The notes beneath the pieces are model-generated. The model was not told the origin of the DNA and ran no database searches. It saw only the letters and a program-made list of their open reading frames with translations. A DNA stretch of 64,000 nucleotides, from positions 806,001-870,000 of the forward strand of contig AXZN01000020.1 of the NCBI GenBank assembly GCA_000498155.1. Reading direction: 5' to 3'. The DNA is from Shiraia sp. slf14 (taxonomy: Eukaryota; Ascomycota; Dothideomycetes; Pleosporales; Shiraiaceae). Both the position numbers and the translations under genes were made by a program. Below, piece by piece: positions 10,472-21,299 of this stretch. Position 1 is the first letter of the stretch; the number at the start of each line of letters is the position of its first letter.

Positions 10472-12775
10472 ATGTCTTCGAAATCCAGTGCTGTTACCAT
10501 CCAAACGTATGCCAGGCCTCTTCGACCGCAAAATGGCAATAGTCCCGAGTGGGACAGACTGAAGTCTACTATATGTGACCTTTACCGGGAACATGAATTG
10601 AAGGATGTAATGAAGAAAATGGAAAAGAAATACGATTTTAAAGCCAGGTACTTCCTCTTGTGTTGTGCAAATTATATACATAAAAAAAGAATGTGTTTGC
10701 CCTAAATTCGGTCCACTAACAGCTTAGTTCATAGTCTGAAGCAATACAAGACGAAATTCAAGCAATGGGGTGTTGATACAAAACATATCAAACCATCGGA
10801 ATACAAAGCCATGCTCAAGATAAAGAGGAAACGAGTACAAAGTCTGCCAAGTCGAGCGACAAAGTTCCAGTTGCGTTTTGAAGAGGTGCCACACTCGAAG
10901 CTCGAGAGGTGGGAGACTCGTATGCTGAAGGCTGGGAGAATCAATGGATCTGATACCTTCTCTGAAATTGGTGAGTGGTGAATTTCGGAATGCGCACATG
11001 ATTATCACCAAGTAATGCTACATAGCTACACCACCCGATCTAAGCTTTCGAACGCCTTCACCACCTAATAGCATCACTCCTCTGAACAAGCTATGTAAAA
11101 TCGCTAAGGATTCGCCTGACTTTATAGTCCCTATTTGACGATAAGCGATCGTAGTAAAACTTTTGCTTACCTGGAAGACCTGTCTTACAAACATCGAAGC
11201 ATGTTAAGAATGCCATTAACCGAGCGATGTAATTGGATTTTACTTGGCAATTCCGAAGAAATCCCAAAGCCCAGCGACATGGCTCAATTTCTCCAAAGTT
11301 CATTCTTCACCACACGAATCGAGTTCCCAAAATATTTACTTCAATCCCTGGTTGAAGAGATCCAGAACGTCTTATCAAACAACCCTGAAATACCTGGTTC
11401 CAGCAAACATAGCCTTATTTACGAAGCGAGTTTGTATCGGCGCAAGTGTAACGATTGTGATCATCAGAGCTATTGTGAATCTATTCATATGTTCAAAGCT
11501 ATGATACGAGATGACAAAGTATCTTTTGAGTTCGATATAACGCAGAAAACGAAGGACGAATCCCAAACCACGACGCTCTATCTTGCCATTTCGCCTCAAC
11601 GTCCTGCGGATTCTGTGTGGAATATAACAATCACCCTCTTCACTACAAAGCGGGCGATGAGACGACCAAATGTCAGAACGAAGGTCGATCGATGCAATCT
11701 GATCAGTTATAGCTCACCGGCGATCAATGCGATCGAGGGCAACGATCTAGCTAGGCTAAGAGAACTCTTTGCATCCGGTCAAGCTACACCTTTTGACCGG
11801 AACAGCTTCAGCATGTCATCATTGATTCAGGTATTAGAACGGCAAATTTTTTATGTACTAAATACTGAGACTAAACAGACAGCAGCGTATTATTGTGCTG
11901 AAAAGATTACACTGTACCTCATCGAAGAAGACGCGCCAGTCATCGACCTGTTATAGTACGCCTTTAATCCCACATTGGTCATCATACTGACCAATTATAA
12001 CAGTGGTAATCTGTCCATCCTGCTGGATTTATGGAAAGGCTTTATAGTTCGTCAACGGATCAAAACCGATCTGAATGATCCTTTCCGCGTTGACTTCGAG
12101 CGTTGCAAACAGCTATCGCAGCTTGTACTCAATCATATCGCCATGAACGAGTTTGAAGTCGACATCAGATCTTGCATGGGATGTCTTCTACATGAATTGG
12201 TCGATCATCCTTTGAATAATAGGACCCAAAATAAAGAGGTCACTCAGTACCTGATCAGTATGGGCGCTGACATTGAGCATCGGGGTTATAAAGATATGAC
12301 GCCACTACTATTTTTGGCATGGAATCCTCGAATTGCTAACCTCGAGTACTTACAAGAGTTGGTTTATGTTGGATGTAACGTTTCGGCAACAGACGGCCAA
12401 GGCCGTGGGTTGCCACATATAATGTTTCTAAGGATGGGGACTAAGGTATATTTCGATTGGGATCTCGACAAGATTCCTTCCGAAGAATTGTTTGAGGAGT
12501 GCCTAGTCCTCTTGATGAACAAAGGCTGTGATCCTAACACGGTCGACAAAAAGGGGAGGTGTGCATCCGATTACATCTGCCGCGAGAAAGAGAAGAGACC
12601 TTGGATTGCTGCACTGCGAAAGGCTGGTTATCATGATACTGCAAATGCTGTAAGAAAGATTGAGTTTGACGAGAGTGGAAAAAGAGTAGATGCACAAGGT
12701 CGGTGGTATGAAATATCTTCCGTACCTCTAGATATGGCCCTTACACTACACACAAGGCCATGCTTTCAATCCTGA
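10472..12775 (+). CDS. Clr5-domain/ankyrin protein (paralogue 2), probably frameshifted
   Basis: Model: exons 10472-10647, 10735-10970, 11026-11830 (frame broken), 11879-11955 and 12004-12775. Exons 1, 2 and 4 are 176, 236 and 77 nt, the same as in the paralogue just upstream. The N-terminal Clr5 domain is intact (SPEWDRLKSTICDLY ... KASLKQYKTKFKQWGV). In exon 3 the spliced frame meets a TGA at 11136, while the rest of the protein continues in another frame that opens at about 11120. The Ser/Pro-rich middle is also much shorter than in paralogue 1. The downstream part keeps the Cys cluster (CNDCDHQSYC) and ankyrin helices. The break may be a mutation, a sequence error or an intron I cannot place (a weak GTAAAA donor at 11095 to AG at 11177 would restore frame). 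The 48-nt intron at 11831-11878 has no stop and would read through. Confidence 0.6.
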
Positions 12776-13246
12776 TACCACACTCATCAAACGCCAACAC
12801 TTGCACTGCAGGAACACCTACCATCTGACACCGCATGTAACAAAACAACCTAGGGATCGATACGATCCTCTCATTGAAAAAAAAAATGGATGAATCCATT
12901 AGTCTTACATTTGAACAGAAACCTTTTATGCACAACATCACATCACGGCAAAGCACAATCTATCACATCACATACGCACCACTAATACTTCAAACACATT
13001 CTCACATTCGGATCTCAACCACAATTCAAACCTCACAAAACATCAACCCTCCATTAATCAATTAATCATTTCAAAAACTTTACACGAAGAAAAACCAAAA
13101 TAGTGGTATCATTCAACTTTCCCCAACGCCAATCGCTATGACCAAGTGCCAATTCTCAATTCTCACATTTCACATCTCAAAGCACCAGAAACTACTTCAA
13201 TTCCTTTCCCTTCATCCTTTCCTCTCTCCTCCCACTAACAACAAAC
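12776..13246. other. convergent 3' intergenic region
   Basis: AT- and CA-rich sequence between the second Clr5 gene and the 3' end of the shugoshin gene. No coding signal; probably the two 3' UTRs. Confidence 0.5.
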
Positions 13247-15546
13247 TCACAACATCATACTCTTCCTCCTCAACGCCGCCCTCTCCGCCCTGAGTGAACT
13301 AACATCCCTCTCCTTCTCCCTCTTCGCCTCATCTGCAGGCTCTCTATTTGAGAATTTGGGCTTGGTGTCTAGTTCTGCAGGTGCAGTTGAAGAGGAGGTA
13401 GATTTCTTGTCTTTCAGCGGCCCGCTTTTCGAAGTTGATGTTGATCTGCTGATGGAGATTGTGTTGTTGTTCAAGGAAGAGGTTGAGGAAGAGGTTTTTA
13501 CGGTTCCGCTAACAGTGCGCTTATGCAGTGATGGAAGCGCGCCTTCTTGTTTTCGCTCCTCTGTGAGGGAAGATGCGGGGACGGAAGAGTGGCGACGAGC
13601 GTTGCGGGCTGCTTTGGCGAGGTCGGTGATGCGTGCGCGGGGATTGGTGGCTGTGTCAGCAGGGGATGAGTCTGTGAAGTCGAAGATGGCGAGGTCTTTT
13701 TCAGGGTCCTCTTGCTTTACTGCTGAAGCCTTTGGCGCTGCCAATTTGGGATCTGAGGATTCTGCAAGAGTTTTTGTGGTGGTGGATGAAGCTGCTGCTG
13801 CTTTGCGCTTTGCGGTGCTGGTTTCGCTGATAAGTGCTGAAATTGCCTTTGATGCTGTTGATGGCTTGACCTCTACGCTGTCAGATGCCGGCGATGTCTT
13901 TGTCTCTTCCCTCCTATCAAGTTTTTGACGAAGTGGGCTTCCTGTCTCAGCTTCCTCTTCCCCTACTCGTCCTGATATGGCTGACACAGGTTTCCAGGAC
14001 AATTCATCGCTTGACTCGCGCTTGACCGTAGGCTTGCTTGTTGTTGGAGGTGCTTGCGGGTCTACACTAGTTCTGCGATCAACAACTGCATCCACAAGCT
14101 TCGCATCAGGACGTCGCATCTTCGTGTGCAAGCTAGGCTCTTTGTAACTGACTTGAGGGCGAGCTCTTCGCCCTGGACGGCCGGCACCAATCTGGCCAGC
14201 AGCCCCAAGTTCACCAGGTGGCGGTGTGTCCTTGCTCTCTGGTCGTGATGTCGACGGCTCGGTGGATGGCGGGGAGAAGATATCTGCCACAGCAGGCGTC
14301 TTAGGTGGCAATGCATCGAGAACAATGTCAGCTGTCGGTACGGGTTCAGGTACGAACAATGGCAGATCCGTCGGTGTGATGGTGCGGCTTATGTTAAGAC
14401 GAGGGCGCCCACGAGGCTTTGACGTTGGTGCAACATTCTTTTCTGGTTTGTCTTGTACTGATGATCGTTGTTTCTTCGGCGAGACCATTGGGTCGGTGTT
14501 GACCGGTTCTATCGTCGTTAGTTTTTCAATAGAATAATCAGATTTTATCAACATACTGCTTCCTAGGATCGGCCTTTCTGGAGAGGAAGGCCTCGACTCC
14601 TCATTAGGTGTCTCACTCTCTGAATTCTGGGCGTTCCTACGGCTGAACCTGAACATGTCGCCCTTGGTTTCAGCCTTGTCCTCGTCTTCTTGAACACTGA
14701 ATTTTCGCTTCGACCCTGCTCGCGAGGTCTTTGTGGCTGCGTCAGGAGCTTCTTCGGGCGGTGATTCAAAGACTGATACACGACGAATATTCAACTTGGG
14801 CCCGCTTTCTCTGCGCTTCTTCCGCGTCTCGAGATTTACCGACAACACAGGCTCAGGGTCTTCCATTGGTTCTTCATCCTGTGCTTCTGCTGGCTCATCA
14901 AGGAACATATTAGGTTCCTCGTTGTCGAATCTCGAGACTGGTGGAGGCCCAATGTCAGGCGACTGGCTCCCAGTATCGTTGAACATCTCACGTAACTCGT
15001 CGGCACTGGTAGTTGTTAGAATGCACCTTCACCCCATCAACCCTGACATAGAAATCAAGCATACCCCATAGTCCTCCGTGGATAAAATTTACCCTCTGCA
15101 ATAGTGGGCAGCATCTGGTTTTCAACCTCTTGTAGACCCAATCCACTCCTCCATTGCCTTTCATCTGGACTTCTCTTGGTCGCCGTCATTTGGCTCTTAC
15201 ACCTAGGCTTCTCATCCACCTTCTTCAACTGGCCCAGTTCAGCAACCAGGTTGCCTAGTTCTGCCATTTTTGCCTCCAGCTTCAATTTAACAGCATCGAT
15301 GTTTTCAAACGAGGGGCGCTTTGTTTGCGCCTCCATGGAGTTTTGTAGCTGTAAGACTTGCTCGCGCAACGACAGATTCTCAGCGAGGAGGCGCGAGCAA
15401 TCATTCTCGAGACTGCGAATGCGAATAGATTGCTGTGAGTTTGTCTTTGCGAGTTCGCGGTTCTGTCGCAGGAAGCGCCGTTTTACTGTGTCGATTGTTT
15501 CCGCCGATGGCTGCGGCGCGATCGGCGGCTCATTGAGGCGCGCCAT
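13247..15546 (-). CDS. SGO1: Shugoshin, protector of centromeric cohesin
   Basis: Model: exons 15546-15065 and 15005-13247 on the minus strand, 746 aa, 59-nt intron in phase 2 (GTATGC donor). The N-terminus (MARLNEPPIAPQPSAETIDT, VKRRFLRQNRELAKTNSQQS) begins a coiled coil at about residues 18-100 that in this family dimerises and binds PP2A-B56. The basic SGO C-terminal motif lies at about residues 436-460 (RRARPQVSYKEPSL, KMRRPD); it binds phosphorylated histone H2A at centromeres. Between and after these the chain is long, disordered, and rich in Ser, Pro and Lys/Glu. Shugoshin protects cohesin from separase and supports chromosome bi-orientation. An earlier GTAAAT donor (15092) gives the wrong frame and was set aside. 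It is divergent from DAD2, so the two may share a promoter. Confidence 0.9.
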
Positions 15547-15851
15547 GTGCGCAGTGAGTTAGGTGATGTTCGAGGGTAAATTATACTGTTCTCGAAAACT
15601 GTCGACTCGTGTTCTGTTCGTGGGGTCGATTTACTCGTCGTTGTCGGTCGTTGTTGCCGTGTAGCGTTATCGTCATACCGAGAAAGAGTCGTGGCGTTGT
15701 TTACCTAGCAACCGCGCTAAGACGCATTGGTCAGGCTTGGGGGATGCGCTGCCACGTGAGGTGGGGCATTGGGCGCGTCAAAGTTGACCTCGCGTTTTCA
15801 CCATATCGACAATTATCTACTCGAAAAATAACTGGAATTGGACTGGCAAAC

Positions 15852-16395
15852 ATGTCAAACTACGGACGCCCTCTGGCGTCTCACCTCCGCAATCAATCTC
15901 TCGGTGGATCACAGCAACAATCCCCGGTCCTCCTCGCGCGCATCGCAGAGAAGAAAGCCGAACTGGCGAACCTCAAGGACCTCCAAGCTCTCAGCGGAGG
16001 TCTAGCAGATCAAATGCAAATGCTAGCAGACAAGCTCCAAACCCTCTCGAACGGCACAGAAGGTACGTTCATCTCAGGATGCATCACTAGCCCCAACGCA
16101 CACCAGATGAACAGCAAGCAACTGACGTGTTCCCCTCCTAGCCGTCGCAGCCGTCCTCTCCAATTGGCACAACGTCCTGCGCGCAATCAACATGGCCTCC
16201 AGTAAGTCTTGCTGTACTCCTGTCCATCTCGACCGCTAACAATGCCCAGCCAAATTGCCCAAACCAAAGGACGACCCGGACGCAGAGGAAAAACCCGAAG
16301 ATGAACCACCGCTGCCGCAAACTCTCGTCCGCATCCCCACGCAGCACGCTCCTGCAGTCATCGAGCAGGCTAATGCAAGCACGGCACCTGAATGA
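15852..16395 (+). CDS. DAD2: DASH complex subunit Dad2
   Basis: Model: exons 15852-16062, 16142-16201 and 16250-16395, 138 aa, both introns in phase 1. Recognised by LLARIAEKKAELANLKDLQAL, by LADQMQMLADKLQTLSNGTE, and after the first intron by VAAVLSNWHNVLRAINMAS, which is the family core. The protein is almost wholly helical and coiled-coil-like, with an acidic, Pro-rich tail. Dad2 is part of the DASH/Dam1 ring that couples kinetochores to microtubule ends. It lies head to head with shugoshin, about 300 bp apart. The first exon reads well from the ATG at 15852; there is no competing start. Confidence 0.93.
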
Positions 16396-17053
16396 ACTGA
16401 TGTGTGAACTGGACTTTACTATGCGCGCCTCGAGCCGGCTTTGTGGCGCGAGAGGATTGGAGTAGAAAAAGAGTTCCAAGCATAGGGCTCGCAATGGTCA
16501 ATTGGTTGTGAGACATCTAATTGGCAATGTGCGATGGATTCGCCCTGCATTCCCGGCCGTGAGGTAAATATCAAATGGCGCGTTGGGCGCAATTGCTCTC
16601 ACCCGTTGGGTCCAACTGTCGGGAAAGTTCGCGCTCAACAGCCACCGGCTTTCTCAACAGGGGAAACAGAGTGAACATCACATGGCAGGCACAGAAGTAA
16701 GAGAAGTCAAAGGGTGGTGGGTTCAATGATAATGCATTGAGATAGTCATGTTCTACTACCTATGGACATGTGCTTAATTCCCTGCACATGCTTCAGCCAT
16801 TGGGAGGTATCTTAGTGGCCATATGCTGTGATGCGTCTATTTTCTAGCATCCATGTCATGTAGGATATTCTGGGCTATTCCTGTCCGCCCAATCCATACT
16901 GCAAGGACACATAATGCAGCTCGCGCTATGCGTTGTCTTGTGAAGCTCCTGTACTCCGCGCTCATATCAAACAAATGAAATAATTTTGCGTTCAATTCGT
17001 GCATGCAATGGTGTTGCATGAGTGTCTTGACTTGTAAACTTCATGTCCACAGT
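16396..17053. other. intergenic, no gene supported
   Basis: Between DAD2 and the 3' end of the Ypi1-like gene. Open frames are short and show no family features. Confidence 0.5.
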
Positions 17054-17609
17054 CTATTTTTTGTGCTTTGGCATTTTCTCGTAGGCATTTGGGCTGGGCT
17101 TTCGGCGTGGTCGCTTGCGTACTGAGGGCTTGCTCGAGCCTTCGCCATGATCATGACTATCTTCGCAGCCGTTGTGATCGTGGCTGTGCGGGCGTCGTCC
17201 ACGATTACCACCAGCTCTCCCTGCGGGCCTCGCTGTGCTGTTGTCGGGCTCTGAGTCTGAGTCGGAATCAGATGAAGAGTCGCTGGATGAATCGTCGTCT
17301 GAGGACTCGTCTACAGCGCGAGGCTTGTGGTAAATGCAACACACTATAGTATCGTATTAGTCAAGTTCTTGGCAATCACGCGATGACGAGAGCGGTGAAA
17401 AAGATACCTTTTGACGACTTCTTTCCCATTCCCTCGTTATCAATGACGTCCTCTGCCCATTGAATATGTCTTCGTTCGCTTGGTTCTGCCCTGAGGCGCA
17501 AAACTCCCGACGGCGCAGAGAGGCGCAAGACAGGTTGGGGGCGAACCTCGATGGTTCGGCTTCCACCAGAAGGTGTAGCAGTTCGTTGTGTCGCAGCTTG
17601 AGAAACCAT
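17054..17609 (-). CDS. YPI1: Type 1 protein phosphatase regulator Ypi1 (inhibitor-3 family)
   Basis: Model: exons 17609-17408 and 17343-17054 on the minus strand, 163 aa, 64-nt intron in phase 1. The core reads RRHIQWAEDVIDNEGMGKKSSK and then VCCIYHKPRAVDESS across the junction, the family signature including the PP1-binding hydrophobic/aromatic segment (IQWAED in place of a classic RVxF) and the second contact HKPR. The tail is acidic, then Asp/Ser repeats, a His/Asp patch and a basic Lys/Arg end. Ypi1 binds the catalytic subunit Glc7 and controls mitotic and glucose-related dephosphorylation in the nucleus. It is disordered apart from the binding motifs. Start chosen at the first ATG of the open frame. 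Confidence 0.88.
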
Positions 17610-18608
17610 GTTGTGGAATTGAGAAAGTATGTGACAGAATGTCTTGGTGGGGCGAACAGCGTCTTAAAAGCACAGAATGAGTGACCTCGGTGGGGTGGTG
17701 CTTGTTTGCTGGCGCAGGTTACGGTGCAGGTTGAATAAAGGATCCTTGAAGTACTGCTTCAAGGACTCCGCGATAACGTCGTGGACGTGCTTCCGTGTGC
17801 CGCGTAGAGTGAAGCGGCGAAAATTGTCAGATAGTAAGCGGACGGATGTGGTGAAGGTTGTGTCGTGTCTATGTACGTCTTTGTTGGACGTTAGTGATTT
17901 GCCCGCATCCAACGAATAGGCTATGACGCACGTCCCCCATTGTGCAATCCACTTTTCATCTTGCTTTCCGCACCGAGGAACATGGCCGCATGCCCGCCAC
18001 GCTTCTCCACGATCGGGAACATCGCGTATTATCACCGCCTCGTGCACATCCAAGAAGAGCTAAATTATGCGACTGGCCGCTTCTGTGCTACAACGCAGGC
18101 TACGGCGGCTGCAGTCTTCTCGGCATGTCTTACTTCTTTCGTCCGCTTCTCCAAAACTTGCCTTCACCCCTCACATAGCTCGGTATATGACGGCACGTGG
18201 ACGGCTCAATGGCACAAGTTACGGTAGTACTCGTTTATCCACAGTGGTACCAATTGTTCTGTTCTATAATTGACTGCCAATCTGCAGGATTTGACCGACT
18301 AATAATCGAAGTATTGATTGGGAAATTACAGTACTAGCATGAAGCATTTTGGTGCAGGTGAAAGTGGCAATTGGCTCTTGATTGATTACACGAACAATGG
18401 CCATGGTGAATACAACTCTTAGACGCATCTTTGCATTAATAAGTTCAAACTACAGTTCATTAGTGTAACACGAAATGTCATGACAGTTTGTATGTATTTT
18501 CTTGAAGTGGTTTAATTCAAATAATTCCATAGGAGAGCGAAAACACCAAAATATATCTCTAAAACGCCCAACGACCGCAATTCCCTTGAATATATCCCAA
18601 GCCCATCT
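17610..18608. other. intergenic; one doubtful minus-strand frame
   Basis: Upstream of YPI1. A minus-strand frame at 17664-18053 (129 codons) has partly protein-like composition but no recognised motif, and I could not join it to another exon, so I do not call it. The rest shows nothing. Confidence 0.4.
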
Positions 18609-19632
18609 CTAAACCTTGCTAACAACTTCATCCTCCTCCAGATACAAATTATGCATCATATAATCATACTGCTCCAACCCCTGCTCCGGATCCGGCACAT
18701 GCCTCTCATTATACTCCGCAAAAAGCGTATCATTATGCCTCTTCACCCTAACCGCCTGATCTCCCACATTCAACGGCTGCGGCGAAACAATCGTCTCCCC
18801 ACTCTTCAACAAATACGTCCCACCCGTCTCGCCATTCCCACTACCCTCTTGACGACGCATACGCCTCTTAGGATCAGGCACCTTCCCATCCTTCGTATAC
18901 TCATTCCCATCATTCTTACACTTGCCATCATTCTTGCAATACCCAATCAACCCCGCATTCGCAAACACTATGTTAAACGAGCAGGGTGCTTTGCCATCAC
19001 ATCCCGTCCCCTTGAACGTCCCTTGAGAATTGTAAAATTGCCGGATAACCTGGCTTTGCGCTGTACCATGTTAGCCTACCTCTTCAACTCCCTAGCCCTA
19101 CCCCCTATAAAAAACAAAACAAAACAAAACAGTCAAAAAGGTTCTCAACCAAACTCACCATTATTATACTCCCTCTTCACACAGCGATTCACCTGCCCCC
19201 CAGCATCCGACTCCTGGACCGACTTGAACGGATACTCGTCGCACTGATACGCAGTCCCGTAGGGCGATTTGCTGCAGCGATTGGCAGACCCGCAGCCGGC
19301 TTTTGTGCTGCGCTTGCCGCCGGTGCTTTTGTCGGGCTTGTCCCACGTGAAGGAGGAGCCCCAGGATTTGCAGAAGGCGCCGAAGCACATGTTGTCGCAG
19401 ACGTCTGGGGGTGGTTAGGTGGGTGGGATGGAAGTTGAGGGAGGAGGGAGATGAGAGATGGGGGATGGTGGGAAGGGAGAGGGAGGGAGAAGGGGGAAGG
19501 GGAAGTGAAGGAGAGTGTCGTACCTCCAAGGCCGCCGTTGGAGCAGTCGAAGATCATGAGTTTGTTGGGCGAGGCGACGGTCGTGGAGGCGAGGAGGAGT
19601 GCGGCAGCGCCGGTGAGGAATGTAGATTTCAT
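18609..19632 (-). CDS. secreted NucA/NucB-type deoxyribonuclease domain protein
   Basis: Model: exons 19632-19524, 19404-19159 and 19060-18609 on the minus strand, 268 aa, both introns in phase 1. It opens with a signal peptide (MKSTFLTGAAALLLASTTVA, cleavage likely after ASTTVAS). The mature part is Cys-rich (VCDNMCFGAFCKSWG). It carries YQCDEYPFKSVQES and later IRQFYNSQGTF, which match the DEYPF motif and downstream block of the NucA/NucB nuclease domain known from Bacillus sporulation nucleases. In that family the Asp/Glu pair is catalytic and metal-dependent. The C-terminal 100 residues (about 170-268) are charged and low-complexity and not part of the domain. A secreted extracellular nuclease is a reasonable inference; activity is untested. 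The RRMRR stretch could be a processing site. Confidence 0.75.
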
Positions 19633-20744
19633 CTTGGACGATCTATCAAAAGTACTCTTGAAATGTATAAATTCGAAGTTGTAGTATTGCTCAATTGAAA
19701 GCTGCTACTGAACGGAACTGCTTGATATTCCATCCTACAACCACGAACTTCTCTCCCTCTATATACCATCTCTCTAGCAAGGCTGTGTGCCGTCAGTCCC
19801 GATTACATGACTGTACGTGTATCGGCGTTCAGTTGATGTCGCTCTCAGTTTGGAAATTCAGAAGGTCATGAGGCTGTGGTTGACATCACTGGAGTCAGCA
19901 TCGCTGATGGTGTGAGTAACGTTGTTGGAGTTGGAGTAAGCTGCGCGGCTGAGACAAGCTCTGATGTGAAAAGCTTGGTGGCCTTGGTGGCCTGGGGGAG
20001 GGGTGGTGAATGTATGAAGGGGTCTGGGGTAATGTGATTGATTTTGATTGAAGTATGGAGTTTGTTGCAAGAGGTATTAACACTTTGGATTAAGAACTTA
20101 ATATCTCTCTTAATATAAATCTCGAGAATAATATTCAACTAGTAGTATAGCTATCTCTCTTTTCCCAACCAGAACCTCCAAGCTCAGCCTTACCCTCCGC
20201 ACACATCTCACATCTCACATCTACCATCCACAGCCCACCAAGACACCCACCCTCCCTCTTCCCTCTCCCTTCGCCCCAAACTCCAAAGTCAACCCCATCT
20301 TATGTCAGAACACCCCTCCACCATTGGTACCTATCTCTCACTGCATTACCCCAGGTCCTCGAAATAGGTCTTGGAAAATAGCTCAAGGCTGTACAATGAC
20401 GACACCCAAGGCAGGTGTCTTACGGCTGTGCGGGGCTGGGTAGATCAGATGTACGTCATTGGGTGTTTGGGTTGGTGTGAGATGGGAGGGCTGGGCTGTG
20501 GGTGGGTGGTGAGATGGAGGAGGGTGAATTGGGAGGTTGGTGAGGATGGTTAAGGAGTTTGATGGTGTGTAGTGGGAAGGATGTTGGAAACTCATGGTTT
20601 TAAGTAGATATATTCTGCGAGAATTCATGTAAGAATATTTTTAACGATGTACATATTTCGTAATTCGTGTAGGTAAATTCATAAAATTTCATAACACCAT
20701 CAAAGTCACTTCATATAACTCAATCCTCAAAAATCCTCTCCCTA
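19633..20744. other. intergenic, no gene supported
   Basis: Promoter side of the nuclease-like gene and 3' side of the next gene. It includes AT-rich patches near 20090-20150 and pyrimidine-rich sequence near 20200-20290. No coding signal. Confidence 0.5.
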
Positions 20745-21299
20745 CTACTTGTCCTTCCCACCCTCATCCTTCTCCTCCTCCTCCCTCTCCTCCCCACCCT
20801 CCTCCCCATCCCTCCCATAAACCTCCGCACACCTCCCCACCTCCTCATCCCCAAACACCAAGCTCGAAAGCATCATATACGCATCCTCCACCCTAAACGC
20901 AAACCTCCCCATCTCCCCCTCCCTCTCCTCATCCGCATACACAAACACCAACCCACCCACCTCCCTCCACTCCTCCCCCACAACCACGAGAAACGCAGTA
21001 GGCCACCAGGTAAGATCCGCTTTTGCGCCGCCGTCGGTGCGCGGGCGGAGGCCTTTGTCGAGGGCGATGTGGGCGTTTACTATGTCCTTGAGGGAGGCGT
21101 GGGAGGCGTTGGGGGCGGGCTGGACGAGGTGGGTGGTGTTTCCTTGGTCGCGCCATTGTTGGTCTAGAGTTGAGGCGATTTCCTGGAGGGGCGTGTTGGG
21201 AGCGAGGGTGTAGAGGGCGAAGGAGGCGTCGTCCCAGGCGCAGTCGGTGAAGGTGCAGAGTTGAGGGGCGGAGGGGGGGAGGGTGAGGTCTGGGGTCAT
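20745..21299 (-). CDS. hypothetical protein with acidic tail
   Basis: Single exon on the minus strand, 184 aa. The N-terminal 150 residues look globular, with alternating hydrophobic strands (PTAFLVVVGEEW, GGLVFVYADEE, RFAFRVEDAYMMLSSLVFG) and a helix (LQEIASTLDQQWRDQ). The last 30 residues are nearly all Glu, Lys, Asp and Gly. There is no signal peptide or membrane segment. I do not recognise the family with certainty. It is credible because a long frame is maintained, with a protein-like hydrophobic pattern and a start codon closely followed by globular sequence. Confidence 0.6.
   Translation of the reverse strand: MTPDLTLPPSAPQLCTFTDCAWDDASFALYTLAPNTPLQEIASTLDQQWRDQGNTTHLVQPAPNASHASLKDIVNAHIALDKGLRPRTDGGAKADLTWWPTAFLVVVGEEWREVGGLVFVYADEEREGEMGRFAFRVEDAYMMLSSLVFGDEEVGRCAEVYGRDGEEGGEEREEEEKDEGGKDK

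Noticed and set aside
15064..15092. Alternative shugoshin donor GTAAAT at 15092
   Set aside because: It leaves the wrong phase and brings the second exon out of frame; the GTATGC donor at 15064 joins the frames exactly.
17664..18053. 129-codon minus-strand open frame
   Set aside because: Partly protein-like (a short helix near VIAESLKQYF) but no family, no convincing splice partner, and it overlaps the promoter side of YPI1.
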